Shown here: one piece after another, positions 25,191 to 35,183 of the stretch
How positions within the stretch are numbered: position 1 is the stretch's first letter
Layout: each line of letters starts with the position of its first letter
NCBI GenBank assembly: GCA_003254925.1
Contig: QANZ01035159.1
Span: 17,214-81,213 of the forward strand
DNA: 64,000 nucleotides
From: Chamaecrista fasciculata
Taxonomy: Eukaryota; Streptophyta; Magnoliopsida; Fabales; Fabaceae
Reading direction: 5' to 3'
The notes under the pieces: generated by a model
The model's input: the letters and a program-made list of their open reading frames with translations, nothing else
The model's database searches: none
Told to the model about the DNA's origin: nothing
Position numbers and translations under genes: made by a program

Positions 25191-26099
25191 TGGCTAAATC
25201 TCTTGTATAATTTTTGTTAAGAGAATAAACTAACAACTAAAGTTGAACCCATGTTAATTAGTTAATGTGTAAAAAGATTCATTTTTCACATGTCAAACAA
25301 TGAATTGTTCTTACATTGCATCTACATCTCTATAGATTATAAGTGAATCATTATTGATTAAAAAATATAGGGTGATTCTCTTATTTTTCGGTCCTAGTTT
25401 TGGCCTGGCTTGAAATTATATTAAGATGAAGTCTGTAAAACTTTTTTCTTTCCTTTTTACTTGAAGGAAATATACATCGGTCTGTTATTGAACCCTTGAA
25501 AATTAATACCTTACCAAACCAATGTGTCATTGTCTTCAATAATTTATGCAAATACTGAAATGTTGCTATCAATTTTTTTTTAAAGGAAAAAAAAAGGTGT
25601 TGATAGGGAACTATATATGTAGGATACTAGGATAGGAAGCAAATGATATGTTGTTCTTCAGGAGCATTTGTCTTTCACCTTGTAGTTGTCACAAAGCCAA
25701 CAATGTCAAAGATTGTAAAAGGATATGTTTCAAGATTCATGTTAAAAATATTTTTTATTTAAAAAATATTTAGCATGTATTTATTTTATCTAGTTAAATA
25801 GAGGTTAAAATAATATTAGTAGATTTTGCACTCAAGTTTAAATAAATCTTAAGACAACTCAATGGTTGAAAATTCAAGTATCTATGCACTCAAGTTTTTG
25901 AATGATCTTTATAATAAACATTTCATTTCAATCAAAAAATAAGACAAACAAACAAACTCTAAAAAAATTTGATTTACGTTAATTATTACAGTAACGGATA
26001 GAAATCAAGAAAAAAAAGTAATACATTTTTTATTTGGGTCAATTAACATCCTTATATTACCTTTTATTATTTGCCCGTTTACTTGATCCGTCCACAAAN

Positions 26100-26547
26100 T
26101 TGTTCTCTCCCTCTCGTCTCTCTCCCGTTGCCTCTCTCTCTTCCTCCGTCGTCCGCCATCCGATTCTCGATCGACCACCGTTCTATCTCTCCCAACCGAT
26201 CTATCTCCAATCATGTCATCACGAAGAAGAACAATCCGATCCACAAGAAAACCTGTATGTGCTCGCCCACGTCCCATCCAGGTTCGTTCCGTTGCAGTCT
26301 CCATAAGAGCTTGGCGAGCAATAATGGAAGCCATCACGCCGATTCGTTCCCGTCGAATCGGCTAAACATGCGTCGATCGGCTATGAAGAACTCTCTGGTG
26401 AGAATCGGAGGAGTAGAAGGCGAATGGGTGAAAAGAGCGCTTACTGTTCTGATCCGTCCTTCTTCGCATCAACAAAGGAGAAGATCGTCGTTCGAGCCCA
26501 GGCCTAGTCGTCTCTCGATCATGTCCAAGGCTGAGGAGGATCTTTGA
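26100..26547 (+). pseudogene. Serine-rich protein-like gene, 3' part
   Basis: The open frame from the single N at 26099 to TGA at 26547 carries the hallmarks of a plant serine-rich protein-like family of unknown function: IRFSIDHRSISPNRSI, KKTCMCSPTSHPGSFRCSLH, NRLNMRRSAMKNSLVRIGG, EGEWVKRALTVLIRP and SRLSIMSKAEEDL at the C terminus. The serine-rich N-terminal half and start codon are missing exactly at the N, so either the gene is truncated or the join is an assembly artefact. The surviving part has no stop or shift, so a complete gene could exist in a better assembly. Confidence 0.7.
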
Positions 26548-26618
26548 TTTTCTGATTTACAGGTTCGTTCGTTGTCTTGCCAGAATTCTGGTAGTTTCTT
26601 CTAGAATCGCGATCCACG

Positions 26619-26620
<2 letters not shown>

Positions 26621-26661
<41 letters not shown>
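26621..26661. repeat. (AG)n microsatellite
   Basis: About 20 uninterrupted GA units just downstream of the serine-rich gene fragment. Confidence 0.9.
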
Positions 26662-26666
<5 letters not shown>

Positions 26667-26805
26667 TGCCAAATTGAAAAAAAAATTCGGGTCCACTTGC
26701 CTTCCTCCATTCTCTCTCATCTGCTGCGAAACGGTGCACCATTTTCTTCGTTGGTCCACCAAATGTCGGGCAAAAATTGTACATTTTAGTCCTTTTGGTC
26801 CACCA

Positions 26806-27273
26806 TTACATAGGCCAAAATTCATTCGGTGCACCAAACCAAGCCAAAAGCAGAAGAATATTTTGGTCATTGAAGAAGGGGCATACGAAGAGAATAGAAG
26901 ACCTGTTTGACGGAAAGGGGGTTGAGACTAAGTAATTACTCATTGCCAGGGGAGATGAGTCTAGCGGCGACGAGTTTTGAAATTTCCAGATGTTGAAAAG
27001 CTGTATTTTCAACAAGTTCTCATCAACAAAAAATGTTGGCGAGTGTAGCGGAGGCAAGGCGACCGATAGAGCTAGAAGCATCGGTCCTTTTTCCATTAAA
27101 GAGGTCCTGACTGTGAAAGCCAAGCCATAACCATTAAGCTTGGAGTATTCAGGGACAAAAGTGAAGACTAAGAGGGTAGAGAGGGAGAGAAGTGAACCAG
27201 AGGCTAGGTTTATAAAAAGAGGAGGGGCTGGGTAGGAGGCGAGATCTGCATTTTCATCAAGTGAACCAGAGGC
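26806..27273 (-). pseudogene. Foreign segment fused in frame to the NRS/ER exon
   Basis: The NRS/ER copy 2 frame continues without a stop into unrelated sequence. A stretch near 27110-27180 reads LSTLLVFTFVPEYSKLNGYG then LAFTV, which resembles the L-type lectin domain of plant lectin receptor kinases (STTFVF.IVPEYP..GGHG type). The rest is unassigned. AAGTGAACCAGAGGCTAG occurs twice (about 27190 and 27256). The 272-codon continuous frame (26806-27624) is thus a chimera; I infer it is not a real protein because the NRS/ER part is itself broken upstream. Confidence 0.4.
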
Positions 27274-27624
27274 TAGCTCATTATTACCCCTTGGAGCAAC
27301 TAGTACCTTAGCCTGCTCCTCAAGAGTGAAGTTGTTCCATGTAAAGTTGGGGTCAATATATTCCCTGTACATCTCTAAGACTTCATTGTGGCTAAGCACT
27401 CCAGGGTTTGTGAAATTATAGATTCCAGTGAGGTTTCTCTTCGCCATTTCAATGGAAAGGGGAAGGAGTTCATCTAGTATAGTCATAGAATTTGGAATGT
27501 TCACTACCTTCTCATACTGAGTGATCTTTGTTATGAAATTGCACGGGTTGGATAATTCAGATGAGATAGCCATTCTGATGCGCAAGGTACATACATTATC
27601 ATAGTTCTTGAGTAGATCTTCCAC
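27274..27624 (-). pseudogene. NRS/ER (UER1-like) C-terminal exon, copy 2, truncated
   Basis: Nearly identical to copy 1 from the acceptor at 27624 (VEDLLKNYDNVCTLRIRM) to the NNEL residues, where homology ends at about 27274. The last 30 or so codons of the enzyme are replaced by foreign sequence. The intron to exon 1 (27625-27802) is short and matches copy 1's intron. Confidence 0.8.
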
Positions 27625-27802
27625 CTATATATGAAATACAACGTAACGGCCAAATTCAGCATACATATATAGCTGAGCCAGCCAAATGTATACATACTTA
27701 TTGATACGCATGCATGCATGCAAAGTGGACATAAATTTTGTCACAATTTCAGAGTTCAAACATATACTTTAAAATAAACAAATTTAGAGGTTAAGCACAG
27801 AC

Positions 27803-27950
27803 CATGGCCTTGGTTTTGGAGTAGAAGGATCCGTTGAAATTGGGAGTGTCGTCTTCGTTGAAGGCGATGCCGGATCCAATGAGATGATAGGAATCGTACT
27901 AAAAGATGCATCCTGTGGCATAGTTGATGAGGAGGAGGCCTGCGTCCCTG
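27803..27950 (-). pseudogene. NRS/ER exon 1 3' part with in-frame stop
   Basis: Minus-strand frame reads LLLINYATGCIF, then a TAG at 27901-27899 where related enzymes have Glu, then GIAFNEDDTPNFNGSFYSKT and KAM ending at the GT donor (27803/27802). This contains the conserved YxxxK-like SFYSKTKAM of the reductase. The N-terminal nucleotide-binding portion is missing beyond 27950. Confidence 0.75.
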
Positions 27951-28469
27951 CTGTTAGAAAATAATAAATAGAAGAGAGAGATAAATAAAAGAATGAAAAT
28001 TAATGGATGACTTTGTCTTTGAATTGAACTTTTCATATATTTGTGAATAGTAAGGGTAGGAAAAGTATATGCTGAATAATGCTTGTGTATTTCATCAATC
28101 ATCAGGTAGAAATATATACAGCTCATGTACAAACCAAAGAATAATAAATTCCTACTAGAAGGATCTAAAAGATACGCGGTAAAAGACACATCAGCAAACG
28201 GCCTATTTACAATCCCAATGCCTAACTGTCTAATATTTACAAAAGATAATTATATATATATATTTCTTCAATATTTCATAATTGTATTTCGTCTTACATC
28301 TTGTGCAATTTGGATCACTATTTATAATTAACTAAAAATATAATCCATAAGATATGTCCTTTCATTTGAAAGATATGTCTGTTAATTATTAATAGACACA
28401 TTTTCTTATATCTTTTGATGAAAACAAGTATATAAACATGATTATTTTAATATATTAATATATTAAANA

Positions 28470-29880
28470 GCAAAGTCGATCACCGGAAGATCAGAAACTT
28501 GAGAGACTTGTGATCACCGGAAGCTGGAAACCCCATCTTCTGTCTTGTCCTGTGAAATGCCAATATTTCTCAGCTCAGATATATCGTCACATCTAGCTAC
28601 AACTACAATTTCCTATATATACATATATATAGTTTAAGTGTTCCACCTGTCACGCTTGACTGTGTGATAGTCACCTAACTATATATATTGATATTAATTA
28701 GTGGGATCGACATTCTAATTCTTAATTAACTTTAATTAATTACAGTGAAGAAACATTTTTCAAATATATGAAGCACGTTGCTTCTCAAACATATATAATT
28801 GGATGAGAAGGCATATAATTAAGCATGTGGTTAGAACATGATTAAACTGTATTATATTTAATGATATGTAATTAGTTATTCTTTGTACACGTGTTTGCAC
28901 TAGTACACACCTACCTCAGCTCACTCCGTTTTGTATAACTAACTCCAGCTCTTCAAATTCTTTTAATTTGCTCAGTAATATATAACTAACTCCAGCTCTA
29001 CAATGATTGGTAGTTGGTACCCTACTTTCTATCTCATCGGATAAGATCGATATCTATATAGACTACAGTACCAGTAAAAGTAGCTTGCGTTTTTTTCTTT
29101 TCCTCTTCATTTTTTTTGATCCTGATAAGAAGAGCTAGTGAGGTAGCTCCAACTCGTAGGGGCGTTCATGGAGTTATCCTCTTCAACTAATGGAGAAGTC
29201 AGATATTTTGCGTATCTCGAAAGGCTTAAACAACAAGTGCACACACACAATCACACTAACACTCACAACAAACTATATAACTATTTGTTTCCCAGTCCTT
29301 CTTTTTTTGTAAGTAAAGAACTAAAGATCAGATGACCAAATTATTCATACCTTATAAGTATTTAAGATTTTATTTTAGTTTGAGAGCGGCTCTAAGTTGC
29401 TTTGAATCCAATGTTAATAACTTAATATATCTCAATATAAGTAAAGAGGTATTTATTAACTGGTCATAAATACATAATAAATATTTATTTGAAGGCCAAA
29501 CTTGTATTTTTTGTCTTAGATGTTTGGAGAGAATTTCATCCAACAATGCAGTTATCTTCTTTTATTATAAAATTGATTTTACATATCTTCATATTTTTTC
29601 TCTTTTTAGTGCATTGAATGTAACTATATTTCGTTTTAAATTTTAAATGAGTTTGCAGCTATTTATTGTTTTTTAGATAATTTCTCTACTCATACTGTGT
29701 TTGAGACTTTTCTTTTTTCTTTTTTCTTTGCCTCAAACTCATTTTTAGGCTTCATTTTGGCCTTGTATCATTCATAATATAATTTTGAGGGCTTTGTATG
29801 AGTGAAAATGAGCCTGCCAAAACTACATCGGTGCACAAAGAGAGCTTTATATAGGTGGGTGTGGGGGGTGGTTGAAATCA
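28470..29880. other. Intergenic DNA, nothing recognised
   Basis: AT-rich sequence after the single N at 28468, where the text changes abruptly. No gene, RNA or element ends were recognised. Confidence 0.5.
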
Positions 29881-29884
29881 TGAA

Positions 29885-30245
29885 AGTACTTTTGGTAATC
29901 TTAAAGTATAGAGTCAATTTCAGTTGTACCTCAAATTATTTTTTTGGGTCAGTTATACCTCTAAAGTATGAGGTTAGTTTTAGTTTTATCTTCAAAATTT
30001 TTTAGGTAAATTATATCCGTAATATTTCATATTTGAGTCAATTGTACCCCGAATTAGGAATACAATTGACATAAAAAAAGGTTTAAGAGTACAATTGACA
30101 CAAAAAAAAAATTTGAGAATATAATTGACCTAAAAGAAAATTTGGAGTATAATTGAAACTAACCTTATACTTCAAAGATTGACTAAAAAAAAAAAAATAG
30201 ACACACAACTGAAATTACATACTTTGAGAATACAAAACTAGTTTT
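29885..30245. repeat. Foldback repeat (TCAATTGTACC family)
   Basis: The left half has repeated GTCAATTTCAGTTGTACC-like words and the right half the complement (ACAATTGACATAAAAAAAGG, TATAATTGAAACTAACC), meeting near 30050. A related copy is at about 39560-39760. Confidence 0.5.
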
Positions 30246-30426
30246 GCCTAAATAATTATTTAACCAAATGTTTTTGTCGTGTGTTCTACATTATATATAT
30301 AACACTAGTAATATTGATTGATTGAGTACCTGTTGATTATAAATGAGACAGAGACATGCTAACTTATTGATTGAGTACCTGTTGTTTATAATTGAGACAG
30401 AGACATGCTAACTTATATATAGAAAA

Positions 30427-30860
30427 TGTTGGGATTGCTTAAAAGTCCACATCGCTTGGAGTAAAGCATGTGGGAGGGTCTCAACAATATAAATAGGGGC
30501 CTTGGGTTTGTTTTCTATGTACACCAAGTCAATACACTTTAAGCATTGTATTAGACTTATAAATTCTTCCCTCTCTTGTATTTAATTTGAGAGTTGTCCT
30601 CTTGTTGTTAGAGTGTGGGAGGTGTAGTCAAATAGTTGCTTTGAGAGAGTGTGGGTGTACTTGGTGTGAGGGTTGAGAGAAGATGTGTGACGTAATAATT
30701 TTCACATAGTATTTTCTCTAGTTGTCTTTTGGCAACGGTCGTGGGTTTTTTCCCGGTTTGGGTTTCCCACGTTAATTTCTCTTGTGTTGAGATCGTAGTA
30801 TTATTCCATCTTGTTTCTCTATTTTAATTCTCTGCTGGGGTATTGTTTTTATGCCCAACA
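30427..30860 (+). repeat. 5' LTR
   Basis: 434 bp, TG...CA ends. AATATAAATAGGGG near 30488-30500 is a TATA-like box and the CACATCGCTTGGAG word near the left end is typical of plant LTRs. Confidence 0.9.
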
Positions 30861-31124
30861 AGTGGTATCAGAGCCTGGTTCGGTGGAGTAATTTCTGAGT
30901 ATGCTCTGTGGTTGCAGTGTTATCTGATCTTCCACATCAGAAAAGAATTATCTTGTTCTTCTTGAGAATTATTTTTTTTGAGGTTGCTTGGTTATTGCTG
31001 GGTTGCTAGAAGGAAGTCTAAGTAATTCTGGCTAAGGAAAGATTTGGTACTTAAGTAGTCCATTTGTGACTCACCTCTCTTTCCTGGGAATTACTGACAG
31101 ACTGTGTTCTAGTATACAGTTGCA

Positions 31125-31925
31125 ATGTCAAGTTTTTCAAGCGCCGTAAAATTTGATATGGAGAAATTTGATGGAATGATCAATTTTGGCTTGTGGCAAG
31201 TTCAAGTCAAGGATGTGTTGATACAATCAGGGTTACACAAGGCATTGAAGGGGAGAGTTTCCAGCAAAGGTTCTGAAAAGAGTGGTTCAAGTATGGGTGA
31301 TGAAGAGTGGGAAGAGTTAGATTTGAGAGCTGCAAGTGCAATTCGGATGTGTTTGGCTAAGAATGTTCTTGCAAACGTGCAAGATATTTCAACAGCCAAG
31401 GAGCTTTGGGAGAAGTTTGAAGAGTTGTACCAGTCAAAGGGTGTCTCAAATCGGTTGCTGTTGAAGAAACAATTTTATACTCTTCGTATGGATGGAAATA
31501 CAAAGATATCCGATCATCTAAGTACTCTTAATGGCATTTGTTCTGAACTGGAGTCCATTGGAGTTAAGGTTGATGATGAAGATAAGGCTTTGAAGCTCAT
31601 ATTGTCTCTTCCTTCTTCCTTTGAATACATGAAGCCTGTCTTGATGTATGGAAAGGAGACTCTGAATTTTTCTGAGGTTGCCAGTAAAATCATTTCAGAG
31701 GAAAGACGTCTGAAATGTGAGAGTCAAGCTGTTACAGACTCGGCATTGGTGGCCAGGGATGAGAGTGGAAGGAAGAAGAACTCTAGAAAGAAGGTGACCT
31801 GCTGGAAATGCGGAAAGACTGGGCATGTAAAAAGAAATTGTCCATGTGGAGCAAGTTCGGCAAAGGGCTCCGATGCAGATGCTAACGTAGTCTCTCTGGA
31901 TGAGGGAGATGATATTTTCTTATGA
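31125..31925 (+). CDS. gag: Copia-type Gag polyprotein
   Basis: A 266-codon frame beginning MSSFSSAVKFDMEKFDG. It contains the N-terminal UBN2/DUF4219-type Gag layout (FDG...FGLWQVQVKDVL, then an LWEKFEELYQSK block, SNRLLLKKQFYTLRM and LILSLPSSFEYM) and one zinc knuckle CWKCGKTGHVKRNC of CCHC type near residues 226-239. It ends with an acidic stretch and a stop. In copia elements Gag forms the virus-like particle. Here the frame is intact, while pol is absent, so the protein could be made and could package its own RNA. The stop is natural-looking rather than a shift into pol. Confidence 0.9.
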   Translation: MSSFSSAVKFDMEKFDGMINFGLWQVQVKDVLIQSGLHKALKGRVSSKGSEKSGSSMGDEEWEELDLRAASAIRMCLAKNVLANVQDISTAKELWEKFEELYQSKGVSNRLLLKKQFYTLRMDGNTKISDHLSTLNGICSELESIGVKVDDEDKALKLILSLPSSFEYMKPVLMYGKETLNFSEVASKIISEERRLKCESQAVTDSALVARDESGRKKNSRKKVTCWKCGKTGHVKRNCPCGASSAKGSDADANVVSLDEGDDIFL

Positions 31926-32252
31926 AGTGTTAAGGAGGGTATCCTCATGGTATGTCCGCGTTACCATGAAAGAGGATGAGGAGTTAGCGGTTCCACAATT
32001 GCACATGAGGCATTGGTTGGCATTGATGCAAGATGTGTGGTGGAGTTATGTCGATGGCTGAGGAACTTCCATGGAGAGCCAATATGGAGGTAGCACCATA
32101 AAGTTCAGCAAGGATCTTTCGACATGTGCCGAGGTGAAATTCTTAGAATTGAGTAATTCTGAGTGAGTACACTTTTATGGTGGAGTGTTATAGCTTTCAA
32201 GCTATGATTGTCGGGTGTTGACAATGTGGTACTTTTAATCAAGGTGGAGATT

Positions 32253-32687
32253 TGTTGGGATTGCTTAAAAGTCTCACATCGCTTGGAGTAAAGCATGTGG
32301 GAGGGTCTCAACAATATAAATAGGGGCCTTGGGTTTGTTTTCTATGTACACCAAGTCAATACACTTTAAGCATTGTATTAGACTTATAAATTCTTCCCTC
32401 TCTTGTATTTAATTTGAGAGTTGTCCTCTTGTTGTTAGAGTGTGGGAGATGTAGTCAAATAGTTGCTTTGAGAGAGTGTGGGTGTACTTGGTGTGAGGGT
32501 TGAGAGAAGATGTGTGATGTAATAATTTTCACATAGTATTTTCTCTAGTTGTCTTTTGGCAACGGTCGTGGGTTTTTTCCCGGTTTGGGTTTCCCACGTT
32601 AATTTCTCTTGTGTTGAGATCGTAGTATTATTCCATCTTGTTTCTCTATTTTAATTCTCTGCTGGGATATCGTTTTTATGCCCAACA
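32253..32687 (+). repeat. 3' LTR
   Basis: 435 bp, about 99% identical by eye to the 5' LTR, followed by the target duplicate GAAAA. Confidence 0.9.
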
Positions 32688-33180
32688 GAAAACACATTTT
32701 TATTTTAGCATATACTAAAGGTTATATTTGAAGGATAAATTATCTTTTAATTTGACCGAAGTATTTTTGTTTTGGCCAAATTTGACCATGCATGCAACTA
32801 ATAGGTAGTGTTGGACTAAATTTTATCTAATTAACTTTTTATTTTTAATAAATTGAAAGAATTATTTAATAACTCAACTTTCAACATAAAATGAAATAAT
32901 TGATTTCTAACAATTATTTAATCATTCTCCTTCATGAAACAATTTTGTTTGGTTAGAATTTTTTTGTTCCACTTGCAATAAATAGAAGTTGGATCTTCTG
33001 TATTTAAAAGTTTTTGTAATTGTCTAGAGTTAGGCAAAATGGAGGAGTCAATAATAAAAATGCACAACTACTTTATTTTGATATTGAAGGATAATATTTA
33101 TAATTTTAGACACATATTTTTTTTCTAATGACAGAGAGTTACACCACTTTTAATTGCAGAGAGGATCGGATGTGTGTGTC
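32688..33180. repeat. Duplicated intergenic segment matching 19218-19700
   Basis: GAAAACACATTTTTATTTTAG, TGACCATGCATGCAACTA, AGTGTTGGACTAAATTTTATC and ATAAATAGAAGTTGGATC occur in the same order at 19218 onward. In both places the segment lies right of an OMT relic, consistent with block duplication of the array. Confidence 0.65.
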
Positions 33181-33314
33181 CCACTGTCCCAGTAACGGTT
33201 AGAAAACGGATCCTCTGAAATTTGATGGATGAAATTCTCCTTAAATTCGTCCCATCTCAGCCATCCCTTTAATCTAACGTCTCATATTTTGCCACGTCAA
33301 GCTCTTTTTTAAGT

Positions 33315-33906
33315 TTTTTAAAAAAAAAAGGCCAAAGTGCGAATTTGGTCCTATAACTTTGCTGTAATTTCCAAATCAGTCCTATAACTTTTTTTGTCTC
33401 GAATTTGGTCCTGTAACTTTGCTCCAGTTCCCAAATTAGTCCTATAACTTTTTTTGTCTCGTATTTGGTCCTGTATCTTTGCTCCAGGTCCCAAATTAGT
33501 CCTATACTAGGAAGCATGGACACTTCATTTTGAGGGCGTGTCGCCGTGTCAGACATGTGTCAGTGTCCGACACCCATACGACACCGACACGACACATATT
33601 CACAAATTTTAGAATATAAATCAAATTTTTATAACTTTAACATGACAGACAAAATAAAATAATAGTAGATATGACATATATTATGAATAAAAATTGTAAT
33701 TTTAAATTTTTCATTAAAAATTATGAATATTTAATTATTTTTATATATAAATATATGCCGTGTCGTGTCATGTAATTTTGAAAGTTTGGCGTGTCGCTGT
33801 GTCCGTGTCCGTGTCGTGTCCCGTGTCCGTGTCAGTGTCCATGCTTCATAGGTCCTATATCTTTTTTTTGTCTCAGTTTTGGTCCCATATGTTTTGAAAA
33901 CCTCCC
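33315..33906. repeat. GGTCCTATAACTTT repeat split by a MITE
   Basis: AATTTGGTCCTATAACTTT-type units run at 33335-33506 and resume at 33852 after the hAT-like MITE. Related sequence occurs at 41763-42150. Confidence 0.55.
33507..33851. mobile_element. hAT-like MITE nested in another repeat
   Basis: A 345-bp element with ends CTAGGAAGCATGGACACT and the complement of CTATGAAGCATGGACACT, flanked by identical GTCCTATA at 33499-33506 and 33852-33859. The 8-bp duplication fits hAT. It is the same family as 16721-17066 in the opposite orientation. The interior has CCGTGTC/GACACGG runs near both ends. Confidence 0.8.
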
Positions 33907-35183
33907 ACCGTTAGTCCACCGTCTATTTTAAATTACAGTTTAGTCCTGAAAACTTCAAGTCCCTTTCACTTTAGTCCATGACTATCAAAATGAAAGTGAA
34001 AGAGCATCGCTGAAGATTCTCAAACCTTATATCTTGGTCCCTAATCCATGAATTCTTCACAAAATGGAATAGAAAAACAAAAACAACACAAATTAAAGAA
34101 AATGACAAAGGGACCAAAAATGAAAACGCGGAAAATTTAAAACTCACCGGAAAACCCCAAACTCGCCGAGAAACTCAAGAATTCATCCAAAAACCTCAAT
34201 TTTTAGTGAAATCTCACTCAAATAATCGCCCTCAAATGCTCTAAAAAAGGGAAACATAACATGTGAAAATAAAGGCAGAAAAGAAAAATTACACAGACCG
34301 AAAAAAACAAAGAAACAGACAGTAAGCTCCAACTATGAAAGTGATACACTTAGGAAGAAGAAACAATAAGAACAATGTGTTATGTTACTAGTTTCTCCAC
34401 TAAGTTAGCAGTACCCTGTCTCACGACATCCACACCCTTTGCCCACACTGATTGAAATTCACTCTGCCCCCTACTCTCAATTACACTGTAGTGCGCTGCA
34501 CAAACTGTATTCCAAAACCAGAATATATTTGTAACCAAAAGTTTATCAGCTCTATTGAAATATTGTGCATCTCCATAGACAAGACAACCAATCAAATTAA
34601 CACAACAAGACCCATACATCATTTGTACAATTTCCTGCTATCCTCTCTTTTTCAATTCACCTGTCCTAAAGCCAAGAATGTGTTATACTAATATAACAAT
34701 GAAATAGAAACACTCAATATGCAGAGAATCGAGAGATACTTTACTGGAAATGAAATGGATTCAAAATCCTACACAAATAAGCCAAAAGCAAACATAAAGG
34801 TTCAGAATGGAAACAACAAAAAGAGAGGTAAAAGATAGAATCCGCAGAGAGAGAGAGAATGTCAGAAATCACAGCAGGAAAGTTTCACAATAATCAACAT
34901 GTCCTTCCTCTCTCAATCGAGCAGCTATTATTCCCTTGCAGCCAATTTCCACGTGGGTGGTTTCTCTCTCACGTCCTCCTAACGGTCTAGGATCCCATTT
35001 TGTTTACATACTTTTATTTGACACACTCTAATACAATATAATATATAATATTTTCAACATGTGGACCTCACATAACCCCACATAATATTATATAATATAT
35101 ATGTCATATTCTCAACAAAAATAACTTAATATAATGTTTTTTTATCAGAACTTAATATAATGTTACTGTAAATGAAATTCAAA
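33907..35183. other. Intergenic DNA downstream of an intact OMT
   Basis: No gene was recognised. TGTTACTGTAAATGAAATTCAAA just before the OMT stop recurs at 19845 and 46120 and is a shared OMT 3' flank. Confidence 0.5.

Larger units (their letters stand above)
30427..32687 (+). mobile_element. Gag-only LTR retrotransposon (TR-GAG-like)
   Basis: Left LTR 30427-30860 and right LTR 32253-32687 start TGTTGGG and end CCCAACA. They differ by about four substitutions and one 1-bp indel, so the insertion is young. Flanks are identical GAAAA at 30422-30426 and 32688-32692. Right after the left LTR, TGGTATCAGAGC is the usual primer-binding site complementary to initiator Met tRNA; GGTGGAGATT before the right LTR fits a polypurine tract. 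The internal part is only 1392 bp and holds one gag-type gene; no protease, integrase or reverse transcriptase was seen. It must be mobilised in trans, presumably by a copia relative. It lies between two DNA segments homologous to 19200 onward. Confidence 0.9.

Noticed and set aside
30427..32687. A Cassandra-type TRIM
   Set aside because: The LTR has no 5S rRNA-like segment that I can see and the internal region encodes a full Gag, which TRIMs lack.
34380..34691. Open frames at 34.4-34.7 kb as small genes
   Set aside because: Frames on both strands overlap, with no start context, domain or duplicate; most likely chance.
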